Shown: positions 60,101 to 64,000 of the stretch, one piece after another
How positions within the stretch are numbered: position 1 is the first letter of the stretch
Layout of the letters: every line of letters starts with the position of its first letter
Source: Jacaranda mimosifolia
Lineage: Eukaryota > Streptophyta > Magnoliopsida > Lamiales > Bignoniaceae
NCBI GenBank assembly: GCA_018894105.1
Contig: CM032117.1
Span: forward strand, 49,572,503-49,636,502
Length of the DNA: 64,000 nt
Direction of reading: 5' to 3'
Translations under genes and position numbers: made by a program
Notes under the pieces: generated by a model
Told to the model about the DNA's origin: nothing
The model's database searches: none
What the model saw: the letters and a program-made list of their open reading frames with translations, nothing else

Positions 60101-61183
60101 AATTTCAATTGATTATAAAAATTATAAGGTAAAAAAATTAAAAATTTAATCACTAAATTATAAGGTATAAAGTAGATGACTCACCTGAACTCGAGAACAA
60201 TAATATGTTCTAAAAGGCCTATGAAATTAAATATATCAAAAGTTAGTTGATTATATATCTATATTGAATAACAATAAAATTTCAATTGATTATAAAAAAA
60301 AATATTTTATAGGATAAAAAAAATTAAAAAATTAATAGCCAAAAATTGAAATAAATTAAAATTTAGTTCAAATGCAGCAAACACAAAATAACAATTCCAT
60401 AAAATAAATCTGCATACTTGTATTTTTTTTTTTTTTTTGGACAATTTGAAGTCAGGGGATGTTTGTGTGGAGTAGTGCAATAATTAAATTCCATTTAGCA
60501 AATTCTCTTCCCATACACAAAATAAAAGGTATTCTTTTCTTTCTTTCTTTCTTATTTATTTATTTATTTATTTTTGGTTATTGGAATGGTAGTGCAACAA
60601 ATATTTAGTCCCACTTGTTTTACTTTAGGTTTCCCCCTATCCTTTTGATCTTCCACGATATAAGATCATCGATCATCTTCATATACATACACATGACTAA
60701 TATAAAAACCCACACTTTATAATGAAATTACATGCAACATGCACATGGATTAAAGTTACATATTAAATAGTAAGAAGTTGTTTTTAATAAATATCTTTAA
60801 AAATGAAATAAATAACATCAAATAATAAATGAAATTTTTTTAGTTGACTTAAAATAATAAATGTTTTAAGAATTTGCCATTTGGCAAAAATTGCGTGATT
60901 AGAATTATAATTACATAATTGTGGGTTCCACAGCTTTGTGCTATATATAATAGTATAGATAGATAGATAGGTATCTAGTAGTTTTTAGATATCTTTTCAA
61001 TAGTTAAATAAATTTATATCACCATTTAACTACTTTTCTCATTCACATTAAAAATAATTTCATCAAATAAGAATTACGTATTATCATTTATAAAAACACT
61101 TGGTGAAAGTTTATAATACACATATCATCATTTATAAACACCAAACATGAGGAAACTCTAAATCCATTTTTAAATTCTCTTTA
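60099..61183. other. AT-rich intergenic DNA with a dispersed copy of the ~200-bp repeat
   Basis: 60827-60959 repeats the second half of the 57.7-58.3 kb unit (ATTTGCCATTTGGC, TACATAATTGTGGGTTCC, TGCTATATATAATAGTATAG). (CTTT)n and (ATTT)n tracts lie at 60536-60572. No gene. Confidence 0.55.
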
Positions 61184-61193
61184 TATAATTAAT

Positions 61194-62314
61194 GGGAAAA
61201 TTAATTTTTTCATTCTATAAGTTTACCCAATTTTCAATTTTGTCCTATAGTTTATTTAATTAAAAAATTAGTCCTACAAGTATAAAAAAATTGACACATT
61301 TAGTTCGATTGTCGTTGAAATTGCAAAAATTGGCCGGAATTGCTGATGTGGCATGCCGGAAGATTCTAAAATTAGGGATTTTGCTTATGTGTCACCTAAA
61401 TGGGTTTTCTATTGCCATATTGGCCAAAAAATTTAATTAAAAATTAATATAATTTAAAGGAATTTATATATAAATATAAATAAATAAATGAACTAAATAT
61501 ATATATATATATATTTATAAAAAATAAAAAGAAATTTCCTCCCCACCACCCATCCCTCACCCCATGGCTATATCTGGCCATGCCAGCCGAGCTTCCAGGC
61601 AGTCACTTGGAAGCTCCTGGTGGCTGCCAAAGCTTCCAAGCGCCGTCTGAAAGATGGCTAAGCGAGCTTCTAGACACTACCTCAAAGTTTGCTGGGCAGC
61701 TAACAGCAGCTCGGCCATGGTTGCAATGGCTGGCCAAGTGCTAAGGGGTGGGTTGGCGGCTAAGGGACTAGGGCAGGTGGCCTGAAGGTGGGGTGGGGAA
61801 GAGGGTAGTGGAATGTATGTATATGTATATGTATATACATGTTTCTACATATGTATATATAATATATATTTATATAAATATGTGTATATATGTGTGTGCA
61901 TAATAAATATTATGTATTCATAAAAATATTTATTTGTACAAATATATGTGTAAATATATGTGTGTATAATATATGGCTATATATGTATAAATGTGTGTGT
62001 ATATATGTATGTATAATATACATATTTATATAATTCGTATATGTGTGTATATATCCACGTCAGCAAAAGTTTCTTGCAACAAGATAACAAAATGCCACAT
62101 CAGCTGGAATGTTACCACCTAAGCAAAAATCTCCATATTGAACAAAATTCGTCGTGCCACATTGGCATTTTCGGCCAATATTTTCAATTCCGGCGACAAT
62201 CGGACTAAATTTGTCAATCGTTTTATACTTACAGGACTAACTTTTTAATTACATAAATTATAGCACAAAATTGAAAATCGAATAAACTTATAGGATGAAA
62301 AAATTAATTTTTCG
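61194..62314. mobile_element. Mutator-like element with ~120-bp TIRs, 1.12 kb
   Basis: An exact 10-bp duplication, TATAATTAAT, flanks it (61184-61193 and 62315-62324). The left end starts GGGAAAATTAATTTTTTCAT, the right end on minus CGAAAAATTAATTTTTTCAT, and similarity continues for about 120 bp to a shared ATTTAGTxCGATTGTCG block. The interior has a GC-rich patch (61550-61810) and (TA/TG)n tracts, with no transposase. Confidence 0.85.
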
Positions 62315-62476
62315 TATAATTAATTTAATTTTTGAAAGTGACAACTCGTCATTTTTTAAACAATTACTACTTAAAGTGATTGATAAAATTAATATATACA
62401 TGAATGCATATATTTCATAACGATGAGTGGCAATTCACAATTCATATCTAAGTTGTACATTTATTAATAATTCTTT

Positions 62477-63260
62477 GGGAGAATTGCAAATAACTTCTCA
62501 ATGATAATCAATATAGGCAAAAAAAGTCCTATAAAAAAAATATAAAAATACACTTTATGTTGTTTGAAAATATACACGCTGCCCCACTTCATGGTTTGTT
62601 CCCATTTAACCTATTTTTAATATATAAAGACTACATTATCCTTATCATTTTTAAATATTTTCAATTTAATTTAAACTTTTGTATTATCTAATTTTATTTT
62701 ACTTTTACTTTTACTTTTACTTTTTCCTTTTTTCTATATTTTCTTTTCTTTTTATTTCTTATTCTTCTCTTCTTCCACCTATCTACTCTTGCTAGCACCG
62801 CAAGCTGAATTTAAATATTTAGTGGAGGTAGGGTGGTTGAGTATTTGGTAGAGGACTGATAAATAGATTTATATACTATATATATGTATATATATTGTGT
62901 GTATATATGAATTCGATTGCATGACAATTGTGAGGGATTTGAAGATGGGGTGGGGATAGGTGGGGAAAGATGGTGGGGCTTACATATATATAATATATAT
63001 ATGGGCTGCCATGGCAGTTATGAAGTTGGGGGGAGAGGGAAGGGTCGAGGTCTGGTGAGGGTAAGGGGTGGGACAGGGTTTGGTTGGGGTGGTTAGTTGG
63101 TTGGGGAGGGGGGATTTGATGGCATCTACCTGCCATGGCAACGGTGAGGTGGAGAGCGAGGTTTGGTGGGAAGGGCGAGACAAGGTTTGTTGGTGGTGGT
63201 AAGTAGGTAGGTAGGTGGAGGTTTGGTGATGCAAGAAAAACATAGATATGCCAGGATAAA
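62477..63260. mobile_element. Partial Mutator-like element
   Basis: The left end GGGAGAATTGCAAATAAC resembles the end of the 1388-2880 element. The interior has the same style of (TA)n, CTGCCATGGCAG palindromes and a G-rich tract. A right end was not found. The 137- and 87-codon minus-strand frames (62876-63289) are a by-product of the G-rich tract. Confidence 0.4.
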
Positions 63261-63572
63261 CAAAATAATGTGTTTTGAGCTACTAGCAAATGCTAGGTCG
63301 GGAGTTGTAATTGTCAGCTCAATGACCCAATTAACTCGATTGATTTATTTGGGAGGTATAGAGCGTCTCGATTGATCACAGTTTGGGATAATTTTCTGTT
63401 GGCTCATTTTGCTCGAGACTCAGCCTGATCTAAACTGGGAAATCACTCTAGCCTTATTGCTCCTTGAGTAGAGTTCAAACAAGAGTGGCAAACCCAATCC
63501 ACATGTGCAATTCAAGTAAAACAAGTATAATATGCATATCAGAATACCATTATGCCTCCGAACGATACAATA

Positions 63573-63727
63573 TTTCAATCATAACACTTCGATAATAATA
63601 ATGGCTCGAGCGTGATAGCTAGGTAATAACGACGTTTCAAGCATAACAGCTTGACAATAACGGTGGCTCAAGCATAACAGCTTGGCAATAACATTGGCTC
63701 AAATATGATAGCTTGGCAAGGCACTCG
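63573..63727. repeat. Five tandem 31-bp repeats
   Basis: Units at 63573, 63604, 63635, 63666 and 63697 follow the pattern KYTCAAGCATAACAGCTTGG plus CAATAACRNTG. Such minisatellites are common in gypsy LTRs, but LTR boundaries could not be drawn here. Confidence 0.85.
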
Positions 63728-64000
63728 GCCCTTCAATTCTCCTATATAATTATCTTTCAATACGTTCAATAATCATTTGTCGACAATGCGGATAATAAAT
63801 ACTTAAACAATTTCAAATATGCCATCGAGGCAAACAACGATATATGAAATCAATCATGGAAGCCAACACAGCCAATCAACAATATACAATACGGATTCAA
63901 CCTGGATGGTAACAAATGAAACACTGAAAGTTCATGGCGCCAGAATAGGGATAATTAGTTTGTTATCAGAAATAATTTAAGAAAACAAACCTACAGGGGC
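63728..64000. other. Right edge, unassigned
   Basis: No gene. TTCATGGCGCCAGAATAG at about 63932 could be an LTR end (CA) followed by a TGGCGCC-type primer site of a plus-strand gypsy element continuing outside the window. The evidence is only this short match. Confidence 0.3.

Noticed and set aside
62876..63289. 137- and 87-codon Pro/His-rich minus-strand frames
   Set aside because: Simple-sequence translation of a G-rich tract within a MULE-like element.
63932..63950. LTR end plus TGGCGCC primer site
   Set aside because: Only a seven-base core match and no paired LTR within the window, so it is noted as a possibility and not called as an element.
1..64000. rRNA, intact tRNA genes and CRISPR arrays
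   Set aside because: None seen. The only tRNA-like boxes belong to SINE-type sequences, and the repeats lack unique equal-length spacers.

Overview
The window looks like AT-rich nuclear DNA of a flowering plant, most likely a eudicot. The support is a two-exon plant defensin gene with the usual intron in the signal-peptide region, repeated LEA_2/NHL-type (late embryogenesis abundant / NDR1-HIN1-like) genes, and plant-type transposable elements: Ty1/copia with an initiator-Met primer site, Ty3/gypsy, Mutator-like, hAT-like, CACTA, Helitron and SINEs. The species cannot be named from the sequence alone. Only one host gene appears intact, the defensin at 10242-10718.

Layout. 1-8.9 kb is AT-rich gene-free DNA with Mutator-like (MULE) and hAT-like elements, including a three-level nest at 4.4-6.7 kb. 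8.9-37.2 kb, continuing at 51.3-53.5 kb, is a decayed tandem array whose unit is a plus-strand defensin followed by a minus-strand LEA_2 gene. Unit A has the intact defensin and a shredded LEA_2 copy. Unit B has a defensin pseudogene without exon 2 and a LEA_2 gene split by a 1.8-kb foldback element. Unit C has a frameshifted LEA_2 copy. Unit D has only defensin 3' flank plus a frameshifted LEA_2 copy. A further LEA_2 fragment lies in the opposite orientation at 17.35-17.56 kb. An old minus-strand copia remnant was duplicated with the units. The unit-B copy is interrupted by a complete but dead 9.4-kb SIRE-like copia element (23249-32684, target duplication CGGAC) carrying an extra envelope-like ORF, and by a hAT-like element (33318-34110).

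38.8-51.3 kb is a tandem gypsy array (LTR-internal-LTR-internal-LTR) with one outer target duplication, ATATA. Its internal regions encode only Gag, and both carry the same in-frame TGA. The middle LTR is a chimera of the outer two, the expected product of unequal LTR-LTR recombination. The array sits inside unit D, between the defensin remnant and the LEA_2 gene.

54.4-64 kb has no convincing genes. It holds Helitron-like end repeats in tandem, a pair of G/C hairpins, a trinucleotide microsatellite, a MULE with very long terminal inverted repeats (61194-62314), and a five-copy 31-bp tandem repeat near the right edge.

Functionally, only the defensin (secreted antimicrobial peptide) is expected to work. 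Every LEA_2 copy carries at least one lesion and the retroelement frames are broken. All assignments come from reading the sequence; no database search was possible.
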